Notes under the pieces: generated by a model
Databases searched by the model: none
What the model was told of the DNA's origin: nothing
The model's input: the letters and a program-made list of their open reading frames with translations, nothing else
In this document: positions 24,418-34,475 of the stretch, piece by piece
How positions within the stretch are numbered: the stretch's first letter is position 1
Layout: each line of letters begins with the position of its first letter
Translations under genes and position numbers: made by a program
Assembly: GCF_024171765.1 (NCBI RefSeq)
Contig: NZ_JAMTCI010000002.1
Coordinates: forward strand, 248,001-312,000
Direction: 5' to 3'
Origin: Williamsia deligens
GTDB taxonomy: Bacteria > Actinomycetota > Actinomycetes > Mycobacteriales > Mycobacteriaceae
Length of the DNA stretch: 64,000 bases

Positions 24418-25964
24418 CGCAGCGCCTCCTCCTGCCGTGTCTGTCCCGCCGCGGCGGCTCTGCGCTCCCGCGCCACCTGCGACACGGCACCCAGCCCGTT
24501 GACCGACGGCTTGGCCAGGAACGAGTTCCGGCTCGCCAGGACCACCAGCGGATGCGTCACCAGGAAGACGACGACGATGTCGAGGATGGTCGTCAGGCCG
24601 AGGGTGAAGGCGAACCCGCGGACCTCACCGATGGCCAGGAAGTAGATGGCGGCGGCGGCGATGAAGCTGACGGCGTTGCCCGACCAGATGGTGCGGCGGG
24701 CGCGTGCCCAGCCGCGCGGTACCGCGGATCGGAAACTCCTGCCCTCCCGCATCTCGTCCTTGATGCGTTCGAAGTAGACGACGAACGAGTCGGCCGTCAT
24801 GCCGATGCCGATGATGAGTCCGGCGATGCCGGACAGGTCGAGGGTGAAGTTGATCCACCGTCCGAGCAGCACCAGGATGCCGTAGACCATGACGCCCGAC
24901 GCGACCAGCGACAGCATGGTGAGGAAGCCGAGCATGCGGTAGTACAGCAACGCGTAGATCAGCACGGCGACGAGGCCGATCGCGCCGGCGATGAGGCCCG
25001 CCCGCAGCGACGCCAGACCCAGTGTGGCCGACACGGTCTCGGCGTCGGACGACTTGAACGACAGTGGCAGCGACCCGTACTTCAGGACGTTCGCGAGGTC
25101 CTTGGCTCCGGCCTGGTCGAAGTTGCCGCTGATCTCCGTGGTGGGGGTGGTGATGGCGCCCTGGATCTGCGGGGCGCTGACGACCCGCGAGTCGAGGGTG
25201 AAGGCCGTCTGCTTGCCGACGTTCTCGCCGGTGTACTTCGGCCAGAAGTCGCGAGCGGCACCGCGGAACTCCACCTGCACGATCCAGGCGCCGCTCTGCT
25301 GCGTGGTGGTGGCCGTCGCGTTGGCGATGTCGCGGCCGTCGATGATCTCCGGGCCGAGGAGGTAGACCTGCGCCCCGTCCTGGGAGCAGGACACCAGGAA
25401 CTGGTTCGGGTCGTCGTTGCCCTGCAGCGGATCGGTGCTGCGCGGGTTGCAGTTCGTCTTGGCCAGCTGAGCCTCGAGCTGCGTGGTGTTTGCGTTCGCC
25501 GGGGCCTGGCGCGCCGCCTTCGCCGCGGCGATCGCCTGGGCCGCGGGCTGATCCGCGGGCTGCTGCACCGGCTGCATGGGTGTCGCCGCCTTGACGTCGA
25601 CGACGGGCCGCACGTACAGCCGGGCGGTCTGCCCGAGGGTCCGGGCCTGGCGGCCGTCGGTGCCAGGGACGGTGATCACCAGGTTGCTGCCGTCGATGAT
25701 CACCTCGGACCCGGACACACCGAGACCGTTGACGCGCTGCTCGATGATCTGCTTGGCCCGGTCGAGCTGATCCTTCGCCGGGGCGCTGTTGTCCGGCGTG
25801 CGGGCGGTGAGGGTGACGCGCGTGCCGCCCTGCAGGTCGATACCGAGCTTGGGCTTCGCGCCGCCCCCACCCGTGAAGAACACGAGCACATAGACGATCA
25901 CCATGAGCAGCAGGAATGCGCCCACGATGACCAGGGGCGGGGTCTCGCGTTTGGACGGGGCCAC
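24414..25964 (-). CDS. secD: Protein translocase subunit SecD
   Basis: The 516-residue membrane protein forms SecDF with the next gene. It has one N-terminal span (about 12-30), the motif [14 protein letters not shown], a large extracytoplasmic region, then about five spans from about residue 310. [20 protein letters not shown] is the conserved SecD Asp/Arg segment in the fourth span, thought to carry protons. An Ala/Gln-rich insertion near residues 130-165 ([17 protein letters not shown]) interrupts the outer domain and looks flexible. It starts with GTG; GAGGAG lies about 12 bases upstream. It follows yajC by about 110 bases. Confidence 0.95.
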   Translation of the reverse strand: MAPSKRETPPLVIVGAFLLLMVIVYVLVFFTGGGGAKPKLGIDLQGGTRVTLTARTPDNSAPAKDQLDRAKQIIEQRVNGLGVSGSEVIIDGSNLVITVPGTDGRQARTLGQTARLYVRPVVDVKAATPMQPVQQPADQPAAQAIAAAKAARQAPANANTTQLEAQLAKTNCNPRSTDPLQGNDDPNQFLVSCSQDGAQVYLLGPEIIDGRDIANATATTTQQSGAWIVQVEFRGAARDFWPKYTGENVGKQTAFTLDSRVVSAPQIQGAITTPTTEISGNFDQAGAKDLANVLKYGSLPLSFKSSDAETVSATLGLASLRAGLIAGAIGLVAVLIYALLYYRMLGFLTMLSLVASGVMVYGILVLLGRWINFTLDLSGIAGLIIGIGMTADSFVVYFERIKDEMREGRSFRSAVPRGWARARRTIWSGNAVSFIAAAAIYFLAIGEVRGFAFTLGLTTILDIVVVFLVTHPLVVLASRNSFLAKPSVNGLGAVSQVARERRAAAAGQTRQEEALR

Positions 25965-26074
25965 GGGCGCAACGACTCCTCGGGTGAAGCAGGTGGAACA
26001 CCGTCGGGGTGCCGACGGTCCGCAGACAGGCTACGTGGACCCCGCGGGCAACCGGTGCGCGCGGGGTGCGGCCC

Positions 26075-26461
26075 TCAGACCTCCCGCTCGGAGTCCTTCT
26101 CGAGAGCGACGCGACGGTCGGCGACGGCGTCGCCCTCGGTGCCGCCGCCCTCGGTGTCGTCGGAGGCCTTGGCGACGGGCGCGCCGGGGAACGAGCTGCT
26201 CAGGTCGTCGGCGTGGACGACCTCACGGACGGCGAGCCGGTTCCAGCGGGTGACGTATCCCGGGGCGAGCTCGAGGTCGACGACACCGTCGTCGAGGCCG
26301 GTCACGGTGCCGTAGACGCCCGACGTGGTCTGCACCCGCGAGCCGATCTGCAACGAGTCCTGCATCTGCTGGGTCTGCGCCTGTGCCTTCTTCTGACGGC
26401 GGGCGGTGAGCAGCATGAAGCCGACCAGGATGAGCAGGATGACCGGGAACAGGATTTCCAT
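26075..26461 (-). CDS. yajC: Preprotein translocase subunit YajC
   Basis: The 128-residue protein has one N-terminal span (EILFPVILLILVGFMLLTAR) and a basic stretch followed by the YajC SH3-like domain (QIGSRVQTTSGVYGTVTGLD). YajC associates with SecDF in the inner membrane. The acidic C-terminal tail is longer than in E. coli, as is common in actinobacteria. The ATG at 26459-26461 places the span at the very N-terminus; the open frame upstream codes for nothing recognisable. Confidence 0.93.
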   Translation of the reverse strand: MEILFPVILLILVGFMLLTARRQKKAQAQTQQMQDSLQIGSRVQTTSGVYGTVTGLDDGVVDLELAPGYVTRWNRLAVREVVHADDLSSSFPGAPVAKASDDTEGGGTEGDAVADRRVALEKDSEREV

Positions 26462-26588
26462 GGGGTGAAACGACCTCGTGAACAGAAGGGTGTGTCGACG
26501 CCTCGGGGGTCGACGGGACGCGTCCAGTGTGCCATCCGACCCGCCGAGCGGGCCCTTCCGGGCGCCACGCCGGGGACCGCGGCGACGC

Positions 26589-27692
26589 TCAGATCCCGGG
26601 CGGTCCGTCGTCGGTGTCGAAGAGAGCCTCGCTCTGCAGGTCACGAGTCCGCACGCCGTAAGCGCCCGTCATGGCCCCGGCAGGCGGCGTCAGGTCCAGG
26701 TGGTGCCAGGCGGCGGCGGTCGCCACGCGGCCCCGCGGGGTGCGCGCGATCATTCCGGCACGCACCAGGAACGGCTCGCACACCTCCTCCACGGTCGACG
26801 GCTCCTCCCCGACCGCGACCGCCAACGTCGACACCCCCACCGGTCCGCCACCGAAACCACGGACCAGGGCGTCGAGGACCGCACGGTCGAGACGGTCGAA
26901 CCCGAGTTCGTCGACGTCGTAGACACGCAGGGCCGCACGGGCGACGTCGAGCGTCACGGTGCCGTCGCCGCGGACCTCGGCGTAGTCGCGGACGCGGCGC
27001 AGCAGGCGGTTGGCGATACGGGGCGTGCCGCGGGACCGTCCGGCGATCTCCGTCGCGGCGTCCGGTCGCATGCTCACCCCGAGGATCCCCGCCGAGCGCA
27101 CCAGCACCCGCACGAGTTCGGCCGGTTCGTAGAACTCCATGTGGGCGGTGAACCCGAACCGGTCCCGCAGCGGGCCGGTCAGCGACCCCGAGCGGGTGGT
27201 CGCGCCGACCAGGGTGAACGGGGCGACGTCGAGCGGGATGGAGGTGGCGCCGGGGCCCTTCCCCACCACCACGTCGACGCGGTAGTCCTCCATCGCGAGG
27301 TACAGCATCTCCTCCGCGGGGCGGGCGATCCGGTGGATCTCGTCGATGAAGAGGACATCGCCCTCGACGAGGTTCGACAGCATCGCCGCCAGATCCCCGG
27401 CGCGTTCCAACGCCGGGCCCGACGTCACGCGGATCGCGGAGCCCATCTCGCCCGCGATGATCATGGCCAGCGATGTCTTGCCCAGCCCCGGCGGGCCCGA
27501 CAGCAGGATGTGGTCCGGCGTGCCGCCACGCCCGCGCGCACCGGCCAGGACGAGCTCGAGCTGCTCACACACGCGGGGCTGACCGATGAAATCCGCCAGC
27601 GACTTCGGGCGCAGGCCCGCGTCGAGATCGCCGTCGGAGGCGACGGTGAACGGGCTGACGGCGCGGTCGTCGTCGAGGTCGTCGTCGGTCAC
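26589..27692 (-). CDS. ruvB: Holliday junction branch-migration ATPase RuvB
   Basis: The 367-residue AAA+ motor drives branch migration of Holliday junctions with RuvA. It has Walker A ([16 protein letters not shown]), Walker B ([11 protein letters not shown]), sensor 1 ([13 protein letters not shown]), the beta-hairpin that contacts RuvA nearby, the arginine-finger region ([19 protein letters not shown]) and a winged-helix C-terminus ([18 protein letters not shown]). The GTG at 27690-27692 overlaps the ruvA stop as GTGA; longer extension would run through ruvA in another frame and is rejected. The three ruv genes form one operon (ruvC-ruvA-ruvB). Confidence 0.97.
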   Translation of the reverse strand: MTDDDLDDDRAVSPFTVASDGDLDAGLRPKSLADFIGQPRVCEQLELVLAGARGRGGTPDHILLSGPPGLGKTSLAMIIAGEMGSAIRVTSGPALERAGDLAAMLSNLVEGDVLFIDEIHRIARPAEEMLYLAMEDYRVDVVVGKGPGATSIPLDVAPFTLVGATTRSGSLTGPLRDRFGFTAHMEFYEPAELVRVLVRSAGILGVSMRPDAATEIAGRSRGTPRIANRLLRRVRDYAEVRGDGTVTLDVARAALRVYDVDELGFDRLDRAVLDALVRGFGGGPVGVSTLAVAVGEEPSTVEEVCEPFLVRAGMIARTPRGRVATAAAWHHLDLTPPAGAMTGAYGVRTRDLQSEALFDTDDGPPGI

Positions 27693-28291
27693 CGGGTGGT
27701 CTTCCCGAGCAGGACGAGGCCCGCGCGCAGGGCGCGGGCGGAGTCGGCGTCGGGGTCGTCGGCGAGCACCGCGGTCACCGCCTTCTCCGCGGCCGGGACG
27801 GCGAAGCCGAGGCCGACGAGGGCCTCGACGACCTGGTCGCGGACGCTCATCGACACGGCGAGTCCGCCACCCTCGGCGGGGCCGGCGTGGGGGCGGTCGA
27901 CCTTGTCGCGCAGCTCGACCACCAGGCGTTCGGCCACGCGCTTGCCGACACCGGGAACCGTGCACAGCGCCTTGGTGTCGGAATCGGCGAGTGCGGCGCG
28001 CAGCGCCGAGGGCTCCAGAACCGCGAGCGTGGCCAGCGCCAGCCGCGGGCCGACACCGGTGACCGTCTGCAGCAGCGCGAACAGGTCGCGAGCATCGGGC
28101 TCGGTGAAGCCGTACAGCGTCATCGAGTCCTCGCGCACGATCATCGACGTCAGCAGCGTCGTCTCGGTCCCCCGCTGCACCCCGGCGAGCGTGGACGGGG
28201 TGGTGAGCACGCGGTAGCCGACGCCGGCGCACTCGATGACGAGGTGGTCCAGCGCGATGTGGATGACCGGTCCTCGCAGCGACGCGATCAT
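27689..28291 (-). CDS. ruvA: Holliday junction DNA-binding protein RuvA
   Basis: The 200-residue protein binds four-way junctions as a tetramer. It starts with the OB-fold ([19 protein letters not shown]), continues with two helix-hairpin-helix motifs ([15 protein letters not shown] and [15 protein letters not shown]) and ends in the flexible linker plus the small RuvB-binding domain ([19 protein letters not shown]). ATG at 28289-28291 was chosen over a GTG 12 bases earlier because it overlaps the ruvC stop as ATGA and gives the family N-terminus MIASLRG. Confidence 0.96.
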   Translation of the reverse strand: MIASLRGPVIHIALDHLVIECAGVGYRVLTTPSTLAGVQRGTETTLLTSMIVREDSMTLYGFTEPDARDLFALLQTVTGVGPRLALATLAVLEPSALRAALADSDTKALCTVPGVGKRVAERLVVELRDKVDRPHAGPAEGGGLAVSMSVRDQVVEALVGLGFAVPAAEKAVTAVLADDPDADSARALRAGLVLLGKTTR

Positions 28292-28836
28292 CGCTGCACC
28301 CACGAGGTCCGCGTGCCGCCCGCTCCCGCGGCGCGGGCCTGCGCCTGGGCGAGGCGCTCCGCGATGGGACCGCGCCAGCAGTGACAGATCGCCAACGCCA
28401 GCGCGTCGGCGGCGTCGGCGGGTTTCGGTTTGGTCTGCATCCCCAGGATGCGGGTGACCATGGCCGTCACCTGGGCCTTGTCGGCCCGTCCGCTCCCGGT
28501 GACCGCGGCCTTCACCTCACTGGGGGTGTGGAACCGGACCGGGATCCCGCGCTGCGCCGCGGCGAGCGCGACCACGCCACCGGCCTGCGCGGTGCCCATC
28601 GCGGTGCTGACCTGGTTCTGCGCGAACACCCGCTCGACGGCGACGACGTCGGGGTGGTGGGTGTCGAGCCAGTGGGCTGCGGCGGTGTGCACCGCGAGCA
28701 GGCGCTCCGCGAGCTCCATCGTGGTCGGGGTACGCACCACGTCGACGTCGAGGGCGGTCACCGCGCGACCCGCGCCGGACTCCACCAGCGCGATACCGCA
28801 CCGCGTCAACCCGGGGTCGACTCCCATCACACGCAC
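28288..28836 (-). CDS. ruvC: Holliday junction resolvase RuvC
   Basis: The 182-residue nuclease cuts Holliday junctions symmetrically. The RNase H-like acidic residues are visible in [16 protein letters not shown] (Asp), [18 protein letters not shown] (Glu) and [15 protein letters not shown] (Asp pair). The GTG at 28834-28836 is preferred: a GGAGG site lies eight bases upstream and the peptide matches Mtb RuvC. A second GTG six bases upstream would sit too close to that site. It begins the ruvC-ruvA-ruvB operon. Confidence 0.95.
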   Translation of the reverse strand: MRVMGVDPGLTRCGIALVESGAGRAVTALDVDVVRTPTTMELAERLLAVHTAAAHWLDTHHPDVVAVERVFAQNQVSTAMGTAQAGGVVALAAAQRGIPVRFHTPSEVKAAVTGSGRADKAQVTAMVTRILGMQTKPKPADAADALALAICHCWRGPIAERLAQAQARAAGAGGTRTSWVQR

Positions 28837-28937
28837 TCTCACGACCTCCGGGGACACCCATCGAGACGAACAGTTGTTCGAGATCCTAACCGGCGCGGCC
28901 GACGTCGCCGCGGACCGACACGGGACAATGGGAGCCG

Positions 28938-29543
28938 ATGCGGTACCGACCACTGACCCCCGAGGGACTCGTCCGGGAATGCGCGGACACGATCGCCGCC
29001 CGCCGCGGCCGGGTGGTCGTCGCCGTGGACGGGGCCGACGCGGCCGATCCCGTCGCCCTGGCGCAGGAGGTGGCGCACCTGTTGCGCTCGACGGGACGCG
29101 CCGCCGACGTCGTCGACACACGCCACTGGCTGCGACCCGCGTCGCTCCGCATGGAATGGGGCCGCACCGACGAACACTCCTACCGCACAGCATGGTTCGA
29201 CCATCCGGCGCTCCGGCGTGAGGTCGTCGACGCGCTGCGCGAGCGGGGCACGTGGCTACCGCGCCTCTGGGACCCGGACCGGGACCGGTCGTTCCGGGAC
29301 ACCCCGCGGGACGCCGGTGCGGATCAGGTGGTGCTGATCGCCGGGGCCCTGCTGGTCGGCAGCGAGCTCGATGTGGACGTGACCGTCGCGCTGCGGATGA
29401 GTGAGGGGGCGCTCCGGCGTCGCACCCCGGACACTGAGCAGTGGACCATCACTCCCCTGCTCGAGCACGCGGCGGGATCCGATCCCGCTGATCTCGAGGT
29501 GCGCTACGAGCACCCCGAGCGACCCGCACTCCGGCAGGACTGA
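28938..29543 (+). CDS. Uridine-kinase-like P-loop protein with lost Walker A
   Basis: The 201-residue protein looks like the uridine kinase/phosphoribulokinase fold: a beta strand [18 protein letters not shown], a helix, then [19 protein letters not shown] as the substrate region. The expected Walker A GxxGxGKT/S is absent. At its place is GADAADPV, with no Lys, so classical ATP binding is doubtful. Similar actinobacterial proteins are often annotated as uridine kinases. Its role is unknown. The start is ATG with GGGAG three bases upstream, or perhaps a near-leaderless mRNA from a GACAAT hexamer eight bases upstream. It is divergent from ruvC and convergent with the YebC gene. Confidence 0.7.
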   Translation: MRYRPLTPEGLVRECADTIAARRGRVVVAVDGADAADPVALAQEVAHLLRSTGRAADVVDTRHWLRPASLRMEWGRTDEHSYRTAWFDHPALRREVVDALRERGTWLPRLWDPDRDRSFRDTPRDAGADQVVLIAGALLVGSELDVDVTVALRMSEGALRRRTPDTEQWTITPLLEHAAGSDPADLEVRYEHPERPALRQD

Positions 29544-29549
29544 CGCGGC

Positions 29550-30302
29550 TCAGGCGTCGATCTCGGCGAGGACGTCGTCGGAGACGTCGACGTTGCTGTA
29601 GACCTCCTGCACGTCGTCGCAGTCCTCGAGCGCGTCGATGAGCTTGAACACCTTGCGGGCACCCTCGGCGTCGACGGGCACGTCGACCGACGCCCGGAAG
29701 CTGGCCTCCGCGGAGTCGTAGTCGATGTCCGCCACCTGCAGCGCGGTGCGGACGGCGACGAGATCGGTGGGCTCGCTGAGGATCTCGAACGAGTCGCCGA
29801 GGTCGGTGATCTCCTCGGCTCCGGCGTCGAGGACGGCGGTGAGGACGTCGTCCTCGCTCTGGCCGTGCTTCTCGAGGGTGACGACACCCTTGCGGGTGAA
29901 CAGGTAGGAGACCGAGCCCGGGTCGGCCATGGTGCCGCCGTTGCGGGTCATCGCCGTGCGCACCTCGCCGGCCGCACGGTTGCGGTTGTCGGTCAGGCAC
30001 TCGATGAGGATGGCGACGCCGTTGGGCCCGTAGCCCTCGTAGGTGATGGTCTGCCAGTCGGCGCCGCCACCCTCCTCGCCACCGCCGCGCTTGCGGGCAC
30101 GCTCGATGTTGTCGTTGGGGACCGAGGACTTCTTGGCCTTCTGGATGGCGTCGAAGAGGGTGGGGTTGCCGGCGGGGTCACCACCACCGGTGCGCGCCGC
30201 GACCTCGATGTTCTTGATCAGCTTGGCGAACATCTTGCCGCGCTTGGCGTCCACCACCGCCTTCTTGTGCTTGGTGGTGGCCCATTTGGAATGGCCGCTC
30301 AT
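29550..30302 (-). CDS. YebC/PmpR family DNA-binding or translation factor
   Basis: The 250-residue product matches the YebC/TACO1 family over its whole length. It begins with the hallmark [20 protein letters not shown] and has three domains, the last with the acidic stretch [17 protein letters not shown]. Family members have been described as transcription regulators (PmpR) and, for TACO1-like forms, as helpers of translation through polyproline. The ortholog is Rv2603c. It starts a minus-strand block with no close upstream gene, since pdxT ends 114 bases away. Confidence 0.95.
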   Translation of the reverse strand: MSGHSKWATTKHKKAVVDAKRGKMFAKLIKNIEVAARTGGGDPAGNPTLFDAIQKAKKSSVPNDNIERARKRGGGEEGGGADWQTITYEGYGPNGVAILIECLTDNRNRAAGEVRTAMTRNGGTMADPGSVSYLFTRKGVVTLEKHGQSEDDVLTAVLDAGAEEITDLGDSFEILSEPTDLVAVRTALQVADIDYDSAEASFRASVDVPVDAEGARKVFKLIDALEDCDDVQEVYSNVDVSDDVLAEIDA

Positions 30303-30416
30303 CGCACATGCCCCTTTCTCCGCAGCCGCCGTCGTCGTCCGGGACTACCCGGGGTCGGCGGTCGCACACACACTCGTCTCGTCAGCGGGCCGAGTCTACC
30401 CGCACGTCATCGCGGG

Positions 30417-31019
30417 TCAGGCGCTCGCCGAGACCATGTCGACGAACATGCGGTGCACGCGGCCGTCGCCCGTCACCTCCGGGTGGAACGACGTCGCCAG
30501 CACCGACCCCTGCCGGACCGCGACGACGCGCCCCGCGGCAGGACCGTCCGGGACGCGCGCGAGCACCTCGACACCGGGACCCGTCGCCTCCACCCAGGGC
30601 GCCCGGATGAAGACCGCCCGCACGGGCTCGCCCGGGACACCGTCGACGGGGAGATCGGTCTCGAAGGACTGCACCTGACGGCCGAACGCGTTGCGCCGCA
30701 CCGTGATGTCGAGGGCGTCGAGGTGACGCGCGTCGGGGCGGGTGTCGAGCACCTCCGACGCGAGCAGGATCATCCCGGCGCACGACCCGAAGGCGGGCAG
30801 TCCGGCGGCGAGTGCCTCCCGGAGCGGCTCGAACAGTCCGACCAGTCCGAGCAGTCGGCTCATCGTCGTGGACTCGCCGCCGGGCAGGACGATGCCGGCG
30901 AGGCCGTCGAGCTCCTCGGGGCGGCGGACGGCGACACCGGTCGCGCCGGCGGAGGCGAGGGCGGCGACGTGTTCGCGGACGTCGCCCTGCAGCGCGAGGA
31001 CCCCGACGCGGGGGGTCAC
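30417..31019 (-). CDS. pdxT: Pyridoxal 5'-phosphate synthase glutaminase subunit PdxT
   Basis: The 200-residue class I glutaminase supplies ammonia to PdxS for direct PLP synthesis. The triad can be read: Cys in [11 protein letters not shown], and His and Glu in [10 protein letters not shown]. The oxyanion strand is [13 protein letters not shown]. The GTG at 31017-31019 overlaps the tesB stop as GTGA. It is split from its partner pdxS by tesB and a phosphatase gene; in Mtb only tesB separates them. Confidence 0.96.
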   Translation of the reverse strand: MTPRVGVLALQGDVREHVAALASAGATGVAVRRPEELDGLAGIVLPGGESTTMSRLLGLVGLFEPLREALAAGLPAFGSCAGMILLASEVLDTRPDARHLDALDITVRRNAFGRQVQSFETDLPVDGVPGEPVRAVFIRAPWVEATGPGVEVLARVPDGPAAGRVVAVRQGSVLATSFHPEVTGDGRVHRMFVDMVSASA

Positions 31020-31876
31020 GCGTCCTGACCGGAGCGTTTGGCGTGCTGGTCGACTGGCATGGGTCGCCCGGTCCGGGCGAGTCCCTCCTGCGTGACGGCG
31101 GCGACCATCCGACCGTCGCGGTCGAAGATGCGGCCCTGGGTCAGCGCACGGCCGTCCCCCGCCGACGGTGACGTCTGGTCGTAGAGCAGCCACTCGTCGG
31201 CGCGGAAGGGTCGCAGGAACCACATGGCGTGGTCGAGCGACGCGCTCTGCGGGTTCTCGTCCGGGTGGATCGCCTTCGCCGACCCGAGCAACGTCATGTC
31301 ACTCATGTACGCCAGCGTGCAGACATGGAAGACCTGGTCGTCGGGGAGCGGGTGGCGGTACTTGAACCACACACGCTGCTGCGACGCGAAGTGCGGGTTG
31401 GTGACCAGCTGGTCCTTCGGGACGATCCGCAGGTCGAAGTTCTCCCACTCGCGGAAGACCGAGCGCTGGGCCTCGGTCATCTCCTCCCGCTGATCGGACA
31501 GATCGTCGGGATCGGGGGCGGGCGGCATCGAGTCCTGGTGGGTCAGCCCCTCCGACGGCACACCGAACGACGCGGACATCGTGAAGATCGCCTCACCGTC
31601 CTGCACGCCGGTGACCCGACGCGTGCAGAACGACCGGCCGTCACGGATCCTGTCGACGAGGAAGATCGTCGGCGCATCAGGGTTGCCCGGCCGCAGGAAG
31701 TAGCCGTGCAGGGAGTGCACGCGATGGGTCGGGGCGACGGTGTGTGTCGCCGACACCAACGCCTGACCGGCCACCTGCCCACCGAAGGTGCGCTGCAGCT
31801 GGCTGGTGTGCGCCTTGCCGCGGTAGATGTCGGCGTCGACGCGTTCGAGTTCGAGGATCTCTTCGATGGTCGCCAT
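31016..31876 (-). CDS. tesB: Acyl-CoA thioesterase II
   Basis: The 286-residue double hot-dog protein hydrolyses acyl-CoA to free acid and CoA. The first half has [19 protein letters not shown] and [13 protein letters not shown]. The second has [19 protein letters not shown] with the catalytic Asp, and [16 protein letters not shown] with the Gln/Thr region. It lies between pdxT and the phosphatase, as tesB2 does in mycobacteria. The ATG start has only a weak ribosome site. Chain-length preference is unknown. Confidence 0.95.
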   Translation of the reverse strand: MATIEEILELERVDADIYRGKAHTSQLQRTFGGQVAGQALVSATHTVAPTHRVHSLHGYFLRPGNPDAPTIFLVDRIRDGRSFCTRRVTGVQDGEAIFTMSASFGVPSEGLTHQDSMPPAPDPDDLSDQREEMTEAQRSVFREWENFDLRIVPKDQLVTNPHFASQQRVWFKYRHPLPDDQVFHVCTLAYMSDMTLLGSAKAIHPDENPQSASLDHAMWFLRPFRADEWLLYDQTSPSAGDGRALTQGRIFDRDGRMVAAVTQEGLARTGRPMPVDQHAKRSGQDA

Positions 31877-31967
31877 CAGGACACCGATACCCGGGGGAAG
31901 CTGGTCACGGGGTCAGATCTTCCCATCCGGGGCCCGGAATGCCGACATCGCGGCGTCCCGATGTGGT

Positions 31968-32801
31968 TCAGCGCACCATCACGACGACGACGGTGACGTT
32001 GTCACGGGCCCCGAGCGCGAGTGTCGCCTGCACCAGCTCCGTGGCGAGCGCGGCCGGATCCGGACCGTCGGCCACAGCGTGCTCGGCGACGATGGCCGCG
32101 ATCTCGCCGTCCGGCAGCTCACCGGTGAGGCCGTCGGAGCAGACCAGGAGCACCTCGCCCCGGACCACCGGGAACAGGAAGAAGTCGGCCTCGGCGTCCA
32201 TGCCGGCGCCGAGCGCCCGGGTGATGACGTTGCGGCGCGGGTCCACGCGAGCCTGTTCCGGCGTGAGATACCCCGCGTCGACGAGTTCCTGGACCTGCGA
32301 ATGGTCGGACGTGACCTGCTCGAAGGAGTCCGGCGACCACCGGTACGTGCGCGAGTCGCCGATGTTGAGGACCAGCCACTGATCGACGTCCTCGTACGTC
32401 ACCACGACCGCGCCGGTCACCGTGGTGCCCGCCCGGCGGCCGCTGCCCGGGGAGATGTCCTCGATGCGGTGTTGGGCGTCGCCGAGTGCGGTGACCACGG
32501 CCTCGCGGGTCTGCGCCATCTCGCCGGGTTGCACCGTCGCGAGAGCGGTCAGGGCGTTCTCGCTGGCCACCTCACCGCCGTCGTGACCGCCCATGCCGTC
32601 CGCGAGGAGGAAACGGCCGTCGGCGACGAAAGCCGCGTCCTCGTTGGTCTCCCGGACCAGGCCGACGTCGCTGACGGCCGACCACAGGAGTTCCAGGTCG
32701 CCCCGCCGCTGGACGCCCGCGACGGTCGCGTCACGGAACGGGACCGCGTCGGTGCTCACCGTGTCGCTCTCGACCGGTGTGGACGTCGGGCGTCTCGCCA
32801 C
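31968..32801 (-). CDS. PP2C-type Ser/Thr protein phosphatase
   Basis: The 277-residue protein has the full set of PP2C motifs: SDVGLVRETNEDAAFV, LLADGMGGHDGGEVAS, SDGLTGELPDGE and GARDNVTVVVV, including the metal-binding Asp residues. It should dephosphorylate Ser/Thr of proteins in the cytoplasm; no membrane span or sensor domain is seen. GTG at 32799-32801 (GGGGGA seven bases upstream) was chosen; a GTG at 32757-32759 would remove 14 residues. It sits between tesB and pdxS, where Mtb has no phosphatase, so control of PLP or acyl-CoA metabolism is a guess from position only. Confidence 0.88.
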   Translation of the reverse strand: MARRPTSTPVESDTVSTDAVPFRDATVAGVQRRGDLELLWSAVSDVGLVRETNEDAAFVADGRFLLADGMGGHDGGEVASENALTALATVQPGEMAQTREAVVTALGDAQHRIEDISPGSGRRAGTTVTGAVVVTYEDVDQWLVLNIGDSRTYRWSPDSFEQVTSDHSQVQELVDAGYLTPEQARVDPRRNVITRALGAGMDAEADFFLFPVVRGEVLLVCSDGLTGELPDGEIAAIVAEHAVADGPDPAALATELVQATLALGARDNVTVVVVMVR

Positions 32802-32829
32802 GACGTGGTCCCCCGACCCATCGTCGTGC

Positions 32830-33762
32830 CTACCAGCCGCGCTCGGCGAGGCGGTGCGCGACGGGCATCTGCTCGACGTTGATGCCGACCATCGCCTCAC
32901 CGAGTCCCCGCGACACCTTCGCCAGGACGTCGGGATCGTCGTGGAACGTGGTGGCCTGCACGATGGCGGCCGCACGCTCGGCGGGGTTGCCGGACTTGAA
33001 GATCCCGGATCCCACGAACACACCGTCGGCACCGAGCTGCATCATCATCGCCGCGTCGGCCGGGGTGGCGATGCCACCGGCGGTGAACATGGTGACGGGC
33101 AGCCGGCCCAGACGGGCGACCTCCGCGACCAGCTCGTAGGGGGCCTGCAGGTCCTTCGCCGCGCGGTAGAGCTCCTCGGGCGAGAGCGACGTGAGGCGCC
33201 GGATCTCGCCACCGATGGTCCGCATGTGGGTGGTCGCGTTGGAGACGTCGCCGGTCCCGGCCTCGCCCTTCGACCGGATCATGGCCGCGCCCTCGGTGAT
33301 CCGGCGCAGTGCCTCACCGAGATTCGTCGCACCGCACACGAAGGGGACGGTGAACGCGAACTTGTCGATGTGGTGGGTGTAGTCGGCGGGGGTGAGGACC
33401 TCGGACTCGTCGATGTAGTCGACACCGAGGCTCTGCAGGATCTGCGCCTCCACGAAGTGCCCGATGCGCGCCTTGGCCATCACCGGGATGGACACCGTGG
33501 CGATGATCCCGTCGATCATGTCGGGGTCGCTCATGCGCGACACGCCACCCTCGGCGCGGATGTCGGCGGGGACGCGCTCGAGCGCCATCACGGCGACCGC
33601 TCCGGCGTCCTCGGCGATCTTGGCCTGCTCGGGGGTGACGACGTCCATGATCACGCCGCCCTTGAGCATCTCGGCCATGCCGCGCTTCACGCGCGCCGTG
33701 CCCGCTCCCGTCGGTGCGGTGGACTCGGTCGAGTCGTGTCCGTGGCCGTTGACGGTGGTCAT
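32830..33762 (-). CDS. pdxS: Pyridoxal 5'-phosphate synthase subunit PdxS
   Basis: The 310-residue (beta/alpha)8 enzyme builds PLP from ribose 5-phosphate, glyceraldehyde 3-phosphate and ammonia from PdxT. Clear landmarks are [19 protein letters not shown] near the N-terminus, the early-strand Lys in [16 protein letters not shown], and the phosphate-binding [18 protein letters not shown]. The first 20 residues are a variable tail. The ATG has AGGAG about 12 bases upstream. It heads the pdxS, PP2C, tesB, pdxT run. Confidence 0.97.
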   Translation of the reverse strand: MTTVNGHGHDSTESTAPTGAGTARVKRGMAEMLKGGVIMDVVTPEQAKIAEDAGAVAVMALERVPADIRAEGGVSRMSDPDMIDGIIATVSIPVMAKARIGHFVEAQILQSLGVDYIDESEVLTPADYTHHIDKFAFTVPFVCGATNLGEALRRITEGAAMIRSKGEAGTGDVSNATTHMRTIGGEIRRLTSLSPEELYRAAKDLQAPYELVAEVARLGRLPVTMFTAGGIATPADAAMMMQLGADGVFVGSGIFKSGNPAERAAAIVQATTFHDDPDVLAKVSRGLGEAMVGINVEQMPVAHRLAERGW

Positions 33763-33926
33763 CGTGGTCTTCGTCTCCTGAATTACCCGTGGTCACGCGC
33801 ACCGCCATGGTGCGCGGAGCCGGACGCGTGGCGCGTACAGCTGCTGTCCACCGAGAGTTTAGGCGCACGGGTAGGGGGACGCCGCAAGCCCGTGCGCGGG
33901 CTCACACCGGCGTGCAGCGGGCGCGA

Positions 33927-34427
33927 TCAGGGAGAGACGCGCTCCACGATCTCGAGGTAGCGCGGCTCGGGCGCCGTGCCACCGAGCTGCAACCACCGCA
34001 CCGGCCGACGCCGGCGCAGGGTGAGGGTGTCGCGGACGGCGTCGTTGTAGAAGCGCCGCGAGATCATCACCCGGGTCTCCGCGTCGGCCAGCTCCGACAC
34101 CAACTGGGCGCGCAGGGTCGAGTGGTCGACCCCCGCGAGCTGGGCCGACACCGCGTTCTCCGCGACCTCCCGGTCGCCGCGATCGGCACGCTCGGCGCGG
34201 TCGGCGGACGCGATGAGTTCGCGACCGTCGGGACCGAGCCCCGACCCGATGGCCCGCGCCACCACGGCACGCCGGGCCAGGGCGCCGTCGAGGGCCTGCC
34301 AGGCGAGGTCGACGCGGACGTGGAGCCGGTCGAGGCGGTTGGCGGTCTTGTAGACCCACCCCACGCCGACACCGATCACCACGACGACGATCGCGATGAT
34401 GAGGACGGTCAGTGCGGACACCGTCAT
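33927..34427 (-). CDS. LemA-like membrane protein at the end of the PIM operon
   Basis: The 166-residue protein has one N-terminal span (about residues 3-25, LTVLIIAIVVVVIGVGVGWV) followed by a helical domain. SRRFYNDAVRDTL resembles the LemA signature (YN..V). The end is Arg rich with GGTAPEPRYLEIVERV. Its place after pimA matches Rv2609c, which from memory is longer and carries a Nudix domain; that domain is missing here. Function is unknown. It probably uses the pim transcript, starting 48 bases after the pimA stop. Confidence 0.75.
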   Translation of the reverse strand: MTVSALTVLIIAIVVVVIGVGVGWVYKTANRLDRLHVRVDLAWQALDGALARRAVVARAIGSGLGPDGRELIASADRAERADRGDREVAENAVSAQLAGVDHSTLRAQLVSELADAETRVMISRRFYNDAVRDTLTLRRRRPVRWLQLGGTAPEPRYLEIVERVSP

Positions 34428-34475
34428 CGGGGTTGATTCCTCCTCGGGGTCGGGCGGGGACGTGTGGGCCGGGCG

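Noticed and set aside
27693-28232. N-terminal extension of ruvB
   Set aside because: It runs through ruvA in a different frame; GTG at 27692 overlaps the ruvA stop.
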